A stretch of 64,000 nt of DNA from Aphrophora alni (GCA_963513935.1 OY740765.1:72051638-72115637), one strand, 5' to 3'. Counted from the stretch's first letter, positions 46,928 through 58,893 are shown. Numbers and translations: made by a program. Notes: generated from the sequence alone by a model not told the origin.

Positions 46928-47849
46928 GTAAGTACTAATGTAAAACTACTGTGTTTCATGAGCTGGTAAAACAATCCAACTGAACCGAGAGGAAAAAAGC
47001 AACACAAAAAAGGATAATAATAAAACATTTTTAAGGTAGTAAATATGTAAAATAATTAATTTCTGAAAATTAACTAAGCCAGCGATCAGAGTTTTATAGC
47101 TTATAGCGTGTTATACTTTTCCTTCTTTCAACTGATTGACATTAATTATATGCTACACTAAATCAGTAGTTAGTGTCCTTTGCTAATGAGTATATTTCAT
47201 GAAAAACGTGTTTACCACCTATGATCAGAACATCGGATCCTCCATCATTAACTAATTCATTGTATCTCTGATTAAGGTACTACAGTTTGTAGACACTGAA
47301 AGTAAACCATTTTCATTCATCTTAAAATTTCCTGATGTTAGATTTTAAGTAAAGCTATTTCAATTGTTGTAGTATGGTGGGTTCTTGTGTATTTGGGGAG
47401 CACATATATACAGCTTTGCACGTGATGTAGAAAATGTGTACAAATGTGTATTTGTTGTAAGTGTAAGGTGATGATGATGACCACCATGGTTTTTTTGCCA
47501 ATGTGTCATTCAGATACAACACTGGGTTTATAAGCAATAAATACATGGAGCTTAAAATTAACACTGATTTGCATCTCCTCTGGGGTTGTATTTACCTTTT
47601 ACAGCTTTTTGTAAAAATCAACTTCGGTAATAGTATCTAAAGCTACAATACCAGTTTGCACATATTACCAGTTTATTTCATGAATATGTGTATCCACTTT
47701 GTTTGCAACATCCTCATTGTAACAATTGGCTATCCAGATCATGACTTGTGAACAGTTCTTTTTTCATTAAACACCCTCAGAGGCTTATCTATAATGAGTA
47801 CTGGTGTGACAATCCGGAGGAACCTAGCTGGTTCAATATCTTTTTTATG
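46928..47849. other. no gene; possible intron
   Basis: Downstream flank of the exon. No second exon with matching splice signals could be recognised. Confidence 0.4.
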
Positions 47850-48012
47850 TAGTCTTAAAGTTCGTCCCTCAATTTCATCTTTTCTATCAGATCTCTTTTC
47901 GCTAACTCTTGTTTTTTTCCGACCCTGAGGGGATTAGAGTATTTGAGGGCTAGGGGATTTTATTTTATGTTCTTTTGTTCCTTTTTTATATGGTGATGAT
48001 GACTAAGTGGAT
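47850..48012 (+). repeat. dispersed LINE-tail-like repeat, copy 2
   Basis: TTTCATCTTTTCTATCAGAT, CCGACCCTGAGGGGATTAGA, GTATTTGAGGGCTAGGGG, GTTCTTTTGTTCC and GTGATGATGAC align with copies at 35255 and 51625. Confidence 0.65.
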
Positions 48013-50639
48013 TTTTACCTTTTTTATATCATTTATAGACATTTCCCTCATTCATAATTTTTTCCCCATACACTTCCACAAGTTGTCTTTGAAATTTTTT
48101 TTTTTGCTTGAAAATCTAAACGCAGAGCACAATTCACAGTCGGCAGGATTGGTGATCAACTAATTTTTTCACAATACAATGTAGACATACACGTAGACTT
48201 GAAATATAGTAGCGACATCATATGAGACCTGACTTCTCTGGTCTGAGGGGTTGTTCGGTTATGGTGTGCAAACAGTTCTTACTTTAAAAAATGACCTTCA
48301 TACTATGGTTTTGAAGTGTTCTGTTTCATGTGGAAGAGAAAAATTCATTCATTTTAAAATCCAATTATTTTTGTAAGATAATTGTATATAGATTGGATTG
48401 ACCTTTTGAGTCCTATACTTATACTCATGTATATGCGAGCGCTGGTGTATGTTTGATTTCGGCACCAATTTTAAGATATACAACTGTCATATGGAAAGGA
48501 TAACTTATTCGGTAATGTTCGTTAATCTTCGTAAATTTGTATAATTCTTTTAGCTTTATTCTTTGGTAGGTAATTTACTGCAGCATGTTTATATTTATTC
48601 TCGGCTCCTTGTTGTTTACTTACCAGCTGTTTGTAAACATGAAATGGCATTGCAAAGGCGACTCTTTGTTGAAGAAATAAGAGAATATGGTACTAAAGAT
48701 GATTTCCATGCATTGTTTGATCATTTTAGTGACAATAATGATGGCTAACTGTTCATAATAGATAGTAGGCCAAAGAGTCATAATTGATATTCACCAATGG
48801 GAAACACACTCAAAAACTATTTTATAAATAAACTAAATTTTCATATAAAAACGGTTAATTTCAATATTATTATGTAAACTTTTGTCCTCATTTACATCAT
48901 AGCAAATAAATATGATTTTTAAAATTTTTTATTGCACGATAGTGGTTAAAGTCATGATAATTTGTAATAGCTTAATTGTGGTATCTACAAAATGACAACC
49001 ACATACTGAAGAACCTACTAATTGATATTTGGAAAACTCAGGGATGTTAATACATAAAATGCACTGTTAAGAAAGCAAATGATTTTATGACATGTTAGTT
49101 AAAAGTATTCTTGATTTTTTATATTTACTGGGTATTGAAAAATGTAGCAATTATGTGTCATAAATTAAAATGATCCCCATCATGAAATGTATTAATTTCG
49201 AAATTGTATTAGTCTCAAAACGTATTACAAATATTTAGTTTTTGGATTTTACAATTCTTAATTTTACAGTTAATACTTATATAATGGACTTTATAATATA
49301 TTTCAATTGATGCGTAAAATATTTGTTCAAGTTTTCATAATGAAAGTTTTATCAACATTTAAAACTTTGTCAAACTATAATTATCTCTAAAATAATAGAA
49401 ATTTATTCTTAACCACTGAGTGGAACTTAATTCGATTTGGTGTACCCTTTAATTTTATTTATACTTTGTGTTTTTGTTAATATTAACCATTATTAAGACT
49501 TTTTGTAATAATATTGTTGCCAACAGTTTATTGTTTACTAATAGTTACTAAATGAAATCCTCTTCTTTTCCTTCTGATCCATTTCCAAGGCCAAATTATT
49601 TTTAGTGAGTAGTTTGTATAGTATACAGTATTGTAGTTGGGTCTTTTGTTTGTTTGTTTTCTTGTTGGTTTGTTTGTTTTTTCCTGTTTTTATTTTATTT
49701 ATTAAAACGTCAATTATTTTCTCCTTGGCATATAATGGTTGAACTCTTCTGCAATGTGTATCATCTGTTCTTACTTTTTGCTTTTAGATAATCAGTTTCA
49801 GTTACCGATGTGGTATCTGATAGTATAATTATTTTACTCACAAAAATTAAAACAAATTTCTTTCTTGAACTGATTACACCAATCCTATTTTCTAGAACAT
49901 TGTTTAAAGTTTCCAGAGGACATCATAAAATGTGTATGTATCCAATTTTGCAAAAATGGACGTAACCTAATTTTAACTGCATGATGTTATTTTTAGTATT
50001 GCATGTGGTTATTGTTATCTATTAATTTATTTGTCTACTTCTCGCCATATTTGCATTATTGTAGAATCACATTTTTAATATTTATGGTAATATTATTTTA
50101 AAAAGTAAAATGGGTGGTTTTAATAAGTATTTCATATTGGTAAACAGAAGTTAAGATGTGCAAACAGTGAATTTAAAAAGTTTGTAAATGGTTGTTTTGC
50201 ACAATTTCATTGAAGCAAAAATGTAATTGTCTTGTATACAAATGTTAAGGTCAAAAAATTAGCCAAACTTCTGGATTGTCTGTTAATAAAATTTTGTAAA
50301 TATTACTCTCTATTTCACCAAACTATCCAATGTTTATAATTCCAATACAGTTATACTATTTTGGCCTAGATATGAGTCATCTTTAGGGGACTTCAAATAT
50401 TATCTCTCCTTAATAAATTCACAAAACATGATATATAAAATTTACAAACACAAAACTAAAATGTAAGTTTACATTTAAAATAGTAAAAACACTAACTATC
50501 ATTAAACACATGTATAGAAATAATGATTTTTAACTTTTTAAAATTACGGATGTAGTATTCTAACTTCTTTTCAACAGTCTTATCATAAAGCTAAGATACC
50601 AATCCTTAATAGAACATGAAACACTAATACGATTTTTTT
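48013..50639. other. no recognisable gene
   Basis: AT-rich. A short frame ending at 48748 contains MALQRRLFVEEIREYGTKDD and FHALFDHFSDNNDG and looks protein-like in composition. It is only 34 codons from its ATG, has no recognisable family and lacks clear splice sites, so I do not call it. Confidence 0.45.
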
Positions 50640-51245
50640 TTTTTTTTAATTGGAAGGAGGGCCAGGATTTCATTCCTGGTTTTGCCTCTCGGCTATGAAA
50701 TTTATTGTGCATCCTCATTCACAGGTCATTACTTTTCAATCAAATCTCAGATTTTGAAAAACCATGATATATTTCGGATAATGTTGTTCTGTCCTCCACT
50801 CCACAGAGCGCCTAAGGATACTATCTGTTTCCTGCTCAAAGTTGAGCAGTCAAATATTATGTACTGACGTGTCTCCTCAGCTTCACCAAATTTCCTACTC
50901 AGAAGGTTTGATACATGAAACCCTATTCTGTGTAGATGACTACGGAACATCCAGTGACCGGTCAACAATCCAACCACTTTCCATAGGTTTGACCTGATCA
51001 GTTTAAGGGCTTCTTTTTGTATCAAGTCTAAAAGGACCCTTGATCATCATCTTAGACTGTAAATTGCCTTCAGTTCTCTCCCAAGCCTTCTGATGTTCCT
51101 TCAAGACCCGTTACGAGACACACCCATTTTCCAAAGTATAACATACTAAACACCCAGGTTCTGGGACTATGAAGGGGCATTTCAGCTCCTGCTATAACGT
51201 ACCTGTCTGCCTCCCAGTAATGCCTTTATGTTCCAGGAGCCACAA
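50640..51245 (-). pseudogene. RNase H-bearing LINE (I/R1-like), end of RNase H and C-terminus
   Basis: Read on the minus strand. A decayed RNase H block (LLEHKGITG near 51230) is followed at 51025-50747 by ALKLIRSNLWKVVGLLTGHW, then FRSHLHRIGFHVSNLL, FGEAEETRQYIIFDCSTLSR and IVSLGAL. The EAEETRQYIIFDC block corresponds to the degenerate zinc-knuckle tail (C..C...EET..H.L..C) of I/R1-type LINEs. In the copy at 20.3-21.5 kb the matching part is RRELRLIIDVLSGHC. Cysteines are partly lost and frames are broken. Confidence 0.8.
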
Positions 51246-51624
51246 CCAGTTTATATTGTTGGTTTTTGCGACTAATACCATTGGTGATTATACAATTTTT
51301 ATAGTTGTAATAAAGGATTTTAAATGCCAAAACTTGTGTCTAATTTTCTTGAACATGGCTATTAAAATGGTTTAATGTATTTATGATGATCAAATTTTAC
51401 AAATTCTTTTGATATAAAATTATGGACAGAGTAAATAGATTAATTAGGATCATCAGACCCACTTTACCACATAATACTATACAAATATAGAATTATTTGT
51501 GTATATAGAAATTAAAACACAATGTTTTGATGGTATGGACCTTTTATCAAATGAAAAATCTAGAACTAGACAAACATGAATAGGATCTAAGTATGGCATT
51601 CTAAAACTATGCTGTTGAAAACTA

Positions 51625-51722
51625 GAGTATTCAAGGACTAGGGGTCTTTATTTTATGCTCTTTTCTTCCTTTCTTTTATAAGGTGATGATGACCAAAGGG
51701 TGTTTTGCCTTAAAAAAAATAT
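51625..51722 (+). repeat. dispersed LINE-tail-like repeat, copy 3
   Basis: AGAGTATTCAAGGACTAGGG, TTATTTTATGCTCTTTTC and AAGGTGATGATGACCAAAGG lead into a GCCTT-A-run. This is the shortest copy and shows best that the family ends in poly-A on the plus strand, as expected of a LINE 3' end. Confidence 0.65.
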
Positions 51723-52225
51723 ATAAAATTAGTAACTTAAACATTCGTATACAGTCTGTTAATTTAACCGCTCAGCATAGTTTTAAGTTTTAGCCATTAG
51801 TTCCTTTCTTAGGTTATCAATTTTCATTTTAGTTTCCAACATAATCTATGATACTAGTTTATGTTGGCCCTTTTTCATGTTTATCTTCTTTTTGGTTTTT
51901 CATTTTACAACACGAGTTAATTGATATTCTCGAAATGTATTTTAGTTTTAATATCACGAAAGATGGCAAATCTCCAAATAAATTCTGTCAATAATATGAA
52001 TAATCCATCATTATCCAATAATTTCAAAAAATCATAATGCAGATTAAACAATGATAATCTGCCATGATGATAAACAAACTCTAATTGTGTAATATCAGTG
52101 ACAGTGTTGTAATATTAAAATTGTCTGGCAATTGTTAAGAAAATAATTGGAGAGGCCAGTATACTTTATTTACTTAAAAATATGCATGTTAGATTCCATC
52201 TTAAGCATCTTTAAAAAATTAACAT
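51723..52225. other. no recognisable feature
   Basis: AT-rich flank left of the duplicated segment; nothing supported. Confidence 0.5.
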
Positions 52226-52721
52226 TAGTTTCACCAAACTTGTTTTACACAATTTATTCTAAAAGTTAAATTTTTGGCATAAATTGATACGCTAAACCAG
52301 TTGGATATATCCAAACCAATGTCAAAATTTAACTGTCAATACAAATTTTCATGCATTTTGAGGAAATTTTGTATTTTTATGAATATAGACAGATAGACAA
52401 TCATTCCAACACAGGTCTAAATTTGGTCTTATCTTTTCAGATGTTGAGCACTATCGGAAATGTGATATCAAAATTTTAGCAACATCACAATACAATACAT
52501 AATTAAAAACTAAAAACAACATTTATTCAATATGTAAAAACATAACAAAACCAAAATTTTGTAGAAATATATTTTGATTGTATAAATGTTTCATTTCAAA
52601 ATTGAATTGCCTCATCTCTTTCCTCGTATACAAATGAATGGAACAGGCCATTTAAAAATTATATATTTAAATAAACAAAAATCAGAAAATGATTAATCTT
52701 CCAGAAACTGTTAAAACGCTA
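52226..52721 (+). repeat. duplicated ~495-bp segment, copy 1
   Basis: Nearly identical to 55176-55669, with a few substitutions and small indels (for example CCAAAATTTTGTAGAAATA here, CCAAATAGAAATA there). No terminal repeats or coding potential. Shared landmarks include TTGGATATATCCAAACCAAT and CAATCATTCCAACACAGGTC. Confidence 0.9.
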
Positions 52722-53355
52722 AGTCTATTACTGTCTTTTATTATAGTTACTCAACAGTTATATTAAAAGGATTATAAAATATATGGAAGTATCTGTGTTT
52801 AACAATAAAACATATTACAAAATATTATAAGTTTTACAAAACCTATTATGCATTTCAGAAATTTCGTTCAGTTATCTGTTATTGCTTTCTTACAAATTTT
52901 TACATATACTATACTTGTTAATACATCAAAATATTTTTAAATAATAGTTGCCAATGTGATCACCTTGTCATATTTAAAAACCGTTGTTTTTTTAGACTAG
53001 ATTACTTGTGCATGTCAAAAACCAATTCACCGCTGCCTACCATAGTATAATATTGTAGTGAAGAAGTTTTTAAGATACTAGAAAATACGAAGTATTAGGT
53101 AAGGTAAAACTTACAATATTTGTCATTTAAAAAGGCATTTGTTGGAACTCTAGTGCAAAATTCAGTGTTAAATAAGTAAGATATGTTCCAAGGTTAAGGT
53201 TTGAAGTTCATATAATATAAGAAATGTAAGTGCATGTATAGCTTTATCCTTTTGCACATGTTAATGAAACTTTTTAATGCTTGGTTGGCGCCATGCTTCT
53301 TATTTAATGCATGCGATATGTTATAAATTATTTGTTTAAATTATTTATACTATTA
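52722..53355. other. no recognisable feature
   Basis: AT-rich; nothing supported between the duplicated segment and the foldback. Confidence 0.5.
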
Positions 53356-53578
53356 CCAAATGAAATAAAATCCAAATTTCCACAACAAACCTTTTGTTTT
53401 GAACAAGGCGATGTTTCAATGACTAAGTTTGAAACACTGGTCTAGCTTTTTATGGTCCAGTTCCACAAAGTTTGTCAACATCTAACCAAATGAAGACGAT
53501 GATTTAATAACTGAAACGTTGCGTTGTGCAAAATAAAATATTTGTTGTGGAACTTTGTGCATTTTCTTTGATTTGGTG
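53356..53578 (+). repeat. Penelope-like foldback with GAAAC block
   Basis: Left arm 53356-53424 (CCAAATGAAATAAAATCC, TTCCACAACAAA, GATGTTTCAATGAC) is inverted at 53508-53578 (AACTGAAACGTTGCGTTGTG, TTTGTTGTGGAACTTTG, GATTTGG). Just before the right arm is GACGATGATTTAATAACTGAAACGTTGCG in two blocks (CGATGA, then GAAAC), resembling the terminal arms at 24.6 and 34.8 kb. Confidence 0.6.
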
Positions 53579-54299
53579 ATTGAATTTTCTACAAGTGTCG
53601 CTCATTTTAGATGACTGTCTATAATGTTTTAGTCATAAGATTTTTTTCCTTTCAACATATAATTCGAAATATTCTTAATTTTATTTTAATCTCAGTTATA
53701 ATTTTTGTAGAAGCCACCAATGGTATAGAATTTAATCAACAGATATTTTAATGGAATAAAATAATTTTATAAATTTACAAACTAAATTGAACAAACAGTT
53801 TGATGGTTGAATTGTCTGTACCCCATTGTGCAACTATTTATTCTCCTTCAAAGATGGTAGAGGTATGGTAGGACAACAATATAATGTGATTATTTTGCGG
53901 TAAATGTTTATGAATCATTGTATCATTTGTTGTTCGTCTTTTCAAATTGTATACATTATACTTACCCTACTAATGTTTTAAAGTTTTTGCAATTCTTGTT
54001 TTTCTTCGTGATACTACACAACGCTGTTTCACTTCTCACTGGCGGCTACCTCAGGCATAAAGCACTTACACTTCAACAATCACTTATATTAAATTTTAAA
54101 ATATACTCATACACAGAACTTTATAGTTTCCATAAACACTAAAAATACCTAATACCACTGTAAAAATATATCTGAGTAGACTCGTACTTGAAATCCATAT
54201 ATCATTTTATGTGGCCACATTAGTAACATTTATAGTATGGCCCGATGTTGCTAATGTGGTTCACATAAAGGAGAAAATAGATTTTAATTATTAGTTCTA
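53579..54299. other. no recognisable feature
   Basis: AT-rich; the 74-codon plus-strand frame at 53918-54142 has no recognisable signature. Confidence 0.5.
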
Positions 54300-55096
54300 C
54301 AGTAGAAGCTCTTTTAACCGGCATTCTAACAACCGGCAATTTCTACTAACCGGCATCAGCCAAGCCACTCACGGTCAGTTTTTTCCGGTTATGTTCGGGC
54401 GGCTGACAGGCCTCGACTGACATTTCCCGCCAGTGCAGTGACTACGTGCGTCGTTTTCTTAGTCATCCAGTGTTTGTCTGCTTCATAAGTAACACTTTAC
54501 TTTCTTCATAATGTCAACATTGTTGTAAACATTTATACATACAACAATAATAAAATTAGTTATTATAAAATATGTAATACACACAAAAAAAATCACTAGC
54601 GGTATTACTTTTACACAAGCAGTTATGAATATCACTTGAATTGTTGCCAAGTTCACTCATTATTATATGTGTAATACTACACTAAAAACACTACTGATAC
54701 ACTAAATAATCATAAAATAAATTGTATTTACCAAAATAATATAGACAAAAACACTAAACAACAATAATTCACTGCCGGTATTGATTTTCACTAACATTGA
54801 ATTTTCTTATAACCATCGATAAAATTGTGCAAAATGAATAGAGCGTCTTTTACTCAGAGTTACTATATAAAATACATGTAGTTTGGATAAAAGTTACCCT
54901 TGGTATATCGATTTTAGCAAACCTTGTTTAATTAGATCGCGATCGCGACTTTAGCACTATGGCCGCGGCAAAATAGATCGCGTTCGCGACTCTTAGCACT
55001 TGGAGGGTAAAAATTAGATACGCTCGATTTTCCGGCAAAATCGGATATCCGGCATGGACCTGGTCCCGACCGTGCCGGTTAAAAGAGCTTCTACTG
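54300..55096. mobile_element. pogo/Tigger-like MITE
   Basis: Left CAGTAGAAGCTCTTTTAACC, right the exact inverse GGTTAAAAGAGCTTCTACTG, flanked by TA at 54298-54299 and 55097-55098. 797 bp, no transposase sequence seen. The right half has two direct blocks TAGATCGCGATCGCGACTTT and TAGATCGCGTTCGCGACTCT, each followed by TAGCAC; the second continues TTGGAGGGTAA, which resembles a TTAA-family end. Confidence 0.85.
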
Positions 55097-55119
55097 TACT
55101 CTGAAATGTTTTTACAGTG

Positions 55120-55166
<47 letters not shown>
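55120..55166. repeat. (TA)n microsatellite left of the duplicated segment
   Basis: Long TA run directly before copy 2 of the duplicated segment. Confidence 0.95.
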
Positions 55167-55171
<5 letters not shown>

Positions 55172-55175
55172 TATA

Positions 55176-55667
55176 TAGTTTCACCAAACACGTTTTACAC
55201 AAATATTTCTAAAAGTTAAATTTTTGGCATAAATTGATACGCTAAACCAGTTGGATATATCCAAACCAATGTCAAAATTTAACTGTCAATAAAAATTTTC
55301 ATGCATTTTGAGGAAATTTTGTATTTTTTGAATATAGACAGATAGACAATCATTCCAACACAGGTCTAAATTTGGTCTTATCTTTTCAGATGTTGAGAAC
55401 TATCGGAAATGTGATATCAAAATTTTAGCAACATCACAATACAATACATAATTAAAAACTAAAAACAACATTTATTCAATATGTAAAAACATAACAAAAC
55501 CAAATAGAAATATATTTTGATTGCATAAACGTTTCATTTCAAAATTGAATTGCCTCATCTCTTTCCTCGTATACAAATGAATGGAACAGGCCATTTAAAA
55601 ATTATATATTTTATTTAAATAAACAAAAATCAGAAAATGATTAGTCTTCCAGAAACTGTTAAAACGC

Positions 55668-55669
<2 letters not shown>
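55176..55669 (+). repeat. duplicated ~495-bp segment, copy 2
   Basis: Copy of 52226-52721 in the same orientation, flanked on both sides by long TA runs that copy 1 lacks. Confidence 0.9.

Positions 55670-55714
<45 letters not shown>
55670..55714. repeat. (TA)n microsatellite right of the duplicated segment
   Basis: TA run of about 45 bases directly after copy 2. Confidence 0.95.
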
Positions 55715-55719
<5 letters not shown>

Positions 55720-56661
55720 GTGTTTGTCCAATCTTTAAAGTTCAGAATTTGTGTAAAATATAATGTATGTGATGATGAACTTTCAGTGTTTTATACCAGT
55801 AGTATAGTTGAATTTTGGGGCAACAAACAAACAAATTAAAGGTCACTTTGATAAGGACTTACTAAAACAAAATTAAGAGAAAAGTAGCGAAAAATAAGAA
55901 AGAAAGAAACCCAGATAAGAGGCTGCCCCTCATCCCCCCTATATAATCCAACTCAGGCGGTTTGTATGTAATTAGTAAACAAACCTAAAGATGAGTAAGA
56001 GATAAATATTGTAATCTTGTAGTTAATATAATGTTTCTTGATGGGGAGACTAAGAATAAATCAATTTAATATTTGTTTTCGACAAAATATTTATTTTAGA
56101 TGATGAAAACAATTCAAGAGTTGTGAGTTATTTTTAAAGTATTTGCTTTAGTTTAAGTATTTATTTATTTTCAAAGACAAGATTGTAAAGTTGTTGCAAC
56201 TAATAGAAAGAAAATGAATAAAGTTAAACTGCAATAAAACCGAATCTGTATTGTAACAAATCTTAAATGACTTATTTTACGCACGTTATTCCTGCCAATG
56301 TTAACAAGATAAATAACTTTGAAACAAGTAGATTTTAACTCTTTCTTTAATTGCAAAATTAAATTAAAAATCCTTTACAATAAAGACAATTATCTTTCAA
56401 ACTTGATGCACTTAATAATTATACAATTAACATTTTAATCTACTACTTATTCTAAGTACATAGGTAAATACAAGTTACTAATTCTACAATGTCTTAATCT
56501 AAAATAAAGAAATAAGAGTGCATCAGAATTTTTATTTTTGACTTTGAATTATTTTGATAAAATGCCCCGGCTAACTGAAGTTTATTATTTATTAATTTAA
56601 TTTACTTTCTCTTTACGGGTTCGTTAGGTTCTTTGGTGACCATAATTTACTTGAAATATAA
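55715..56661. other. no gene; possible internal flank of LTR-like copy 2
   Basis: On the minus strand, right after the LTR-like repeat, ATG near 56643 opens MVTKEPNEPVKRK then a stop. This could be a relic of an element's first codons. Otherwise AT-rich with no supported gene. Confidence 0.35.
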
Positions 56662-57458
56662 AATAAAATTTGGTGGTAGTTTGTTTAATTGAAATTGTCC
56701 ATTAATTTGTACTTATCGACTCTGAAGTTCTATCACAGTTCCAATATTCCCGGTTCCTTGAACGTGGTTCCCGCGTAGACTGCCAGTAGATGGATTGATT
56801 TGCCTTAATCTTTTCGACGAGTCTTCTTTTCTTCATACACTTTTATTTTCACACACTTTTGTGACGAGGATTACTTTTTAATTTATTTGATGATTATTCC
56901 TGTTCAAACACTTGTAGAACGACGCTATTACTCACACACTTTTATGACGATGACTCTTTTTAACTTATAAACGACGATTATCTTTTAATTATACTTCGAA
57001 GATTATTATTAAACACTTGTACAAAAGACGCAGTTACTATTTAATTTCGACGGTTGATTTCAGCTAAATCTTTCACAACATTTTTTTTCTTTTTGCTACT
57101 AAGAGAAACACTTCTCTGGAACAACCTTCTTCAATAAGTTCGGCACCAAAAAGACCCCTTGCATTTCTCTTCTACCCTTATTTATAATTTTTATTTTCAA
57201 ACTGCTTTATTCCGATCCTCTCCATTCATTTGCTTATTTTAAATGTTTTACGTTACTTTAGAAATGATGGAATGCCTTTCATTAGTCCTTTTCAAATAAT
57301 TTCGGTTGAAGGCATTGAACTTTTGAATGCTTTCTTTGACTCCTTGGGGGTCACTGACTGACTGTAGAATCATTTTTTCTAGCTGTCAACCCTTTCAAAT
57401 CTTCACAATTTATGGCCTGCCAAGCACTGACCTTTTGGGAGCCCTCTATTTCGTTACA
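56662..57458 (-). mobile_element. LTR-like repeat, copy 2 (reversed)
   Basis: Inverse of 16062-16868, ending CGTTACA at 57458 (TGTAACG on the minus strand). Conserved blocks include CCAGTAGATGGATTGATTTG-like sequence, GAACGTGGTTCCCGCGTAGA and GGCCTGCCAAGCACTGACCT. The TATA region is changed here (CTTATTTATAATTTTTATTT). The tandem CGACGATTA/ACACACTTTT blocks are kept. Confidence 0.55.
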
Positions 57459-57927
57459 GTATATTTCCTAATTCTTTACTCTCTCTAAAACTTCCAACAT
57501 CTAGAGACTAATATGTAAATCTTGTCATACTGAAGTTCTTCTGTGTTAATGGAAAGCAGTTGTTTACACCTTTCCATATTATTATTATTATTATTATTAA
57601 AATTAATATTCCAAATGTTTTATAATTTAAAGTAAAAATAAATTACTTCTGTTATTTGTGTACTTCACAAAAAAGGTCAACAAGTGGTAATCTTTTATAT
57701 ATTTATTTTGATCTGAATAAGAGTGGGCAAGAGTAAATTTTAATGAAATAGTAATTTATCGCTTCTTCTTACCTTAAAAAAGTAGGGCATAATTTTCAAC
57801 AACAAAAATTTAACTTCTATTCATCCAAATATTGTATTATTATAAACATATTTTTATTAACTCGTTTTGGCGAGTTCACACACAGATTTTGTAATTGATT
57901 TTAAACTAACTTCCTGATGGTCTAGAG
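57459..57927. other. no gene; (ATT)n and host repeat
   Basis: A short ATT run lies at about 57580-57598. The right end (about 57889-57927) is a host repeat containing AACTAACTTCCTGATGG, found again at 59886-59928. The minus-strand frame at 57857-58039 crosses the hAT end and is not real. Confidence 0.6.
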
Positions 57928-58282
57928 CAGTGGTTCCCAACAGGTGGTCCGCGGACCCCCGGGGGTCCGCGGAGGATGACTCAGGGGTCCGCGAGCTGTC
58001 ATCGAAAAATGTTTCGTCAGGAATTTGGCTTACAGTCACAGTTTGTAGTCAGGCGTAAATCAGTGTTATCAGGACTTATCCATGGGAGAGGAAAATAGGC
58101 AGGTGAAGTGACGTGACTATAGTTTTCCAATTACCGCAAGAACGCGCACGCTTCCGTAGTTTTATCCTGTGACAAGTGTTTATCTCTTCACCATCGACCA
58201 CATAGTACAAATAGACGTATTATGCCTATCATACTAGCATTACAGCAGGTGAAGCCAAGTCCACCATCTTGTCTTAGGATAG

Positions 58283-58893
58283 ACTTAGACTTATTTCCTT
58301 TTAGCTCCTATTGGAGCATAGGGCGTCCAGAAGAGCTCTCCATCTGTCCCTGTCTCCAGCAAGTGCCTTCACTTCTCCCCAAGTCTTGTTAACCTTTTTT
58401 GCTTCTTTAATAATGGTCCTCTTCCAGGTTTCTCGGGGTCGACCTCTTCTTCTGACACCTTGCTGGTTCCAATCTAGGGCCTCTTTCTCAATGGTTCCGT
58501 CTGGCTTCCTCAGTGTATGTCCTAACCACCTCCACTTCCTCTCTCGAATCTGCAGTTTGACCCGAATTTGACCTGTTTCTCTCCATAAATCCTTGTTTGT
58601 AATGATCTCAAGCCAATGAATGTTCATGATACGGCGAAGACAGCTATTGATGAAAACTTGCAGCCGAGACATAATTAAACTTGTAACTTTCCACGTCTCA
58701 CTTGCATACAGCAAAACAGACTTAACATTTGTGTTGAAGATGCGAAGCTTCGTTTTCTTTGAGATGTTTCGATTTCGCCAAATCGGGTACATTTGTACAA
58801 AGGCGGCGTTTACTTTTTTAATGCGAGTCTTCACATCATCATCAGCTCCTCCACTTGATGAAACAACACTTCCCTAGACTTCCCTAGATAAAA
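58283..58893 (-). mobile_element. 5'-truncated RTE-like LINE insertion
   Basis: Flanked by a 15-bp duplication CTTGTCTTAGGATAG at 58268-58282 and 58894-58908. On the minus strand its 3' end is a short AAGTCT tandem rather than poly-A, as in RTE-type LINEs. It inserted into the hAT element. Confidence 0.88.
58301..58870 (-). pseudogene. RTE-like LINE, C-terminal end of the polyprotein
   Basis: An open frame of 177 codons from the first ATG (58834), extending in frame to about 58870 as VVSSSGGADDDVKTRIKKV. It continues AAFVQMYPIWRNRNISKKTK, SVLLYASETWKVTS, LQVFINSCLRRIMNIHWLEI, RKWRWLGHTLRKPDGTIEK, RRRGRPRETWKRT and DRDRWRALLDALCSNRS with a stop. These are the thumb and C-terminal blocks (LLYGSETW, INSCLRRI..I.W, RWLGH.LR, GRPR.TW) of RTE/CR1-type reverse transcriptases, acting in target-primed reverse transcription. 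The RT catalytic core and endonuclease are lost by 5' truncation. The frame has no internal stops, so the insertion is comparatively young. Confidence 0.9.

Noticed and set aside
48563..48748. Small gene coding for MALQRRLFVEEIREYGTKDD...
   Set aside because: Composition is protein-like but it is only 34 codons from its ATG, with no family match I recognise and no clear splice sites.
57857..58039. 60-residue minus-strand protein
   Set aside because: It spans the hAT terminus and its target duplication, so the frame is accidental.
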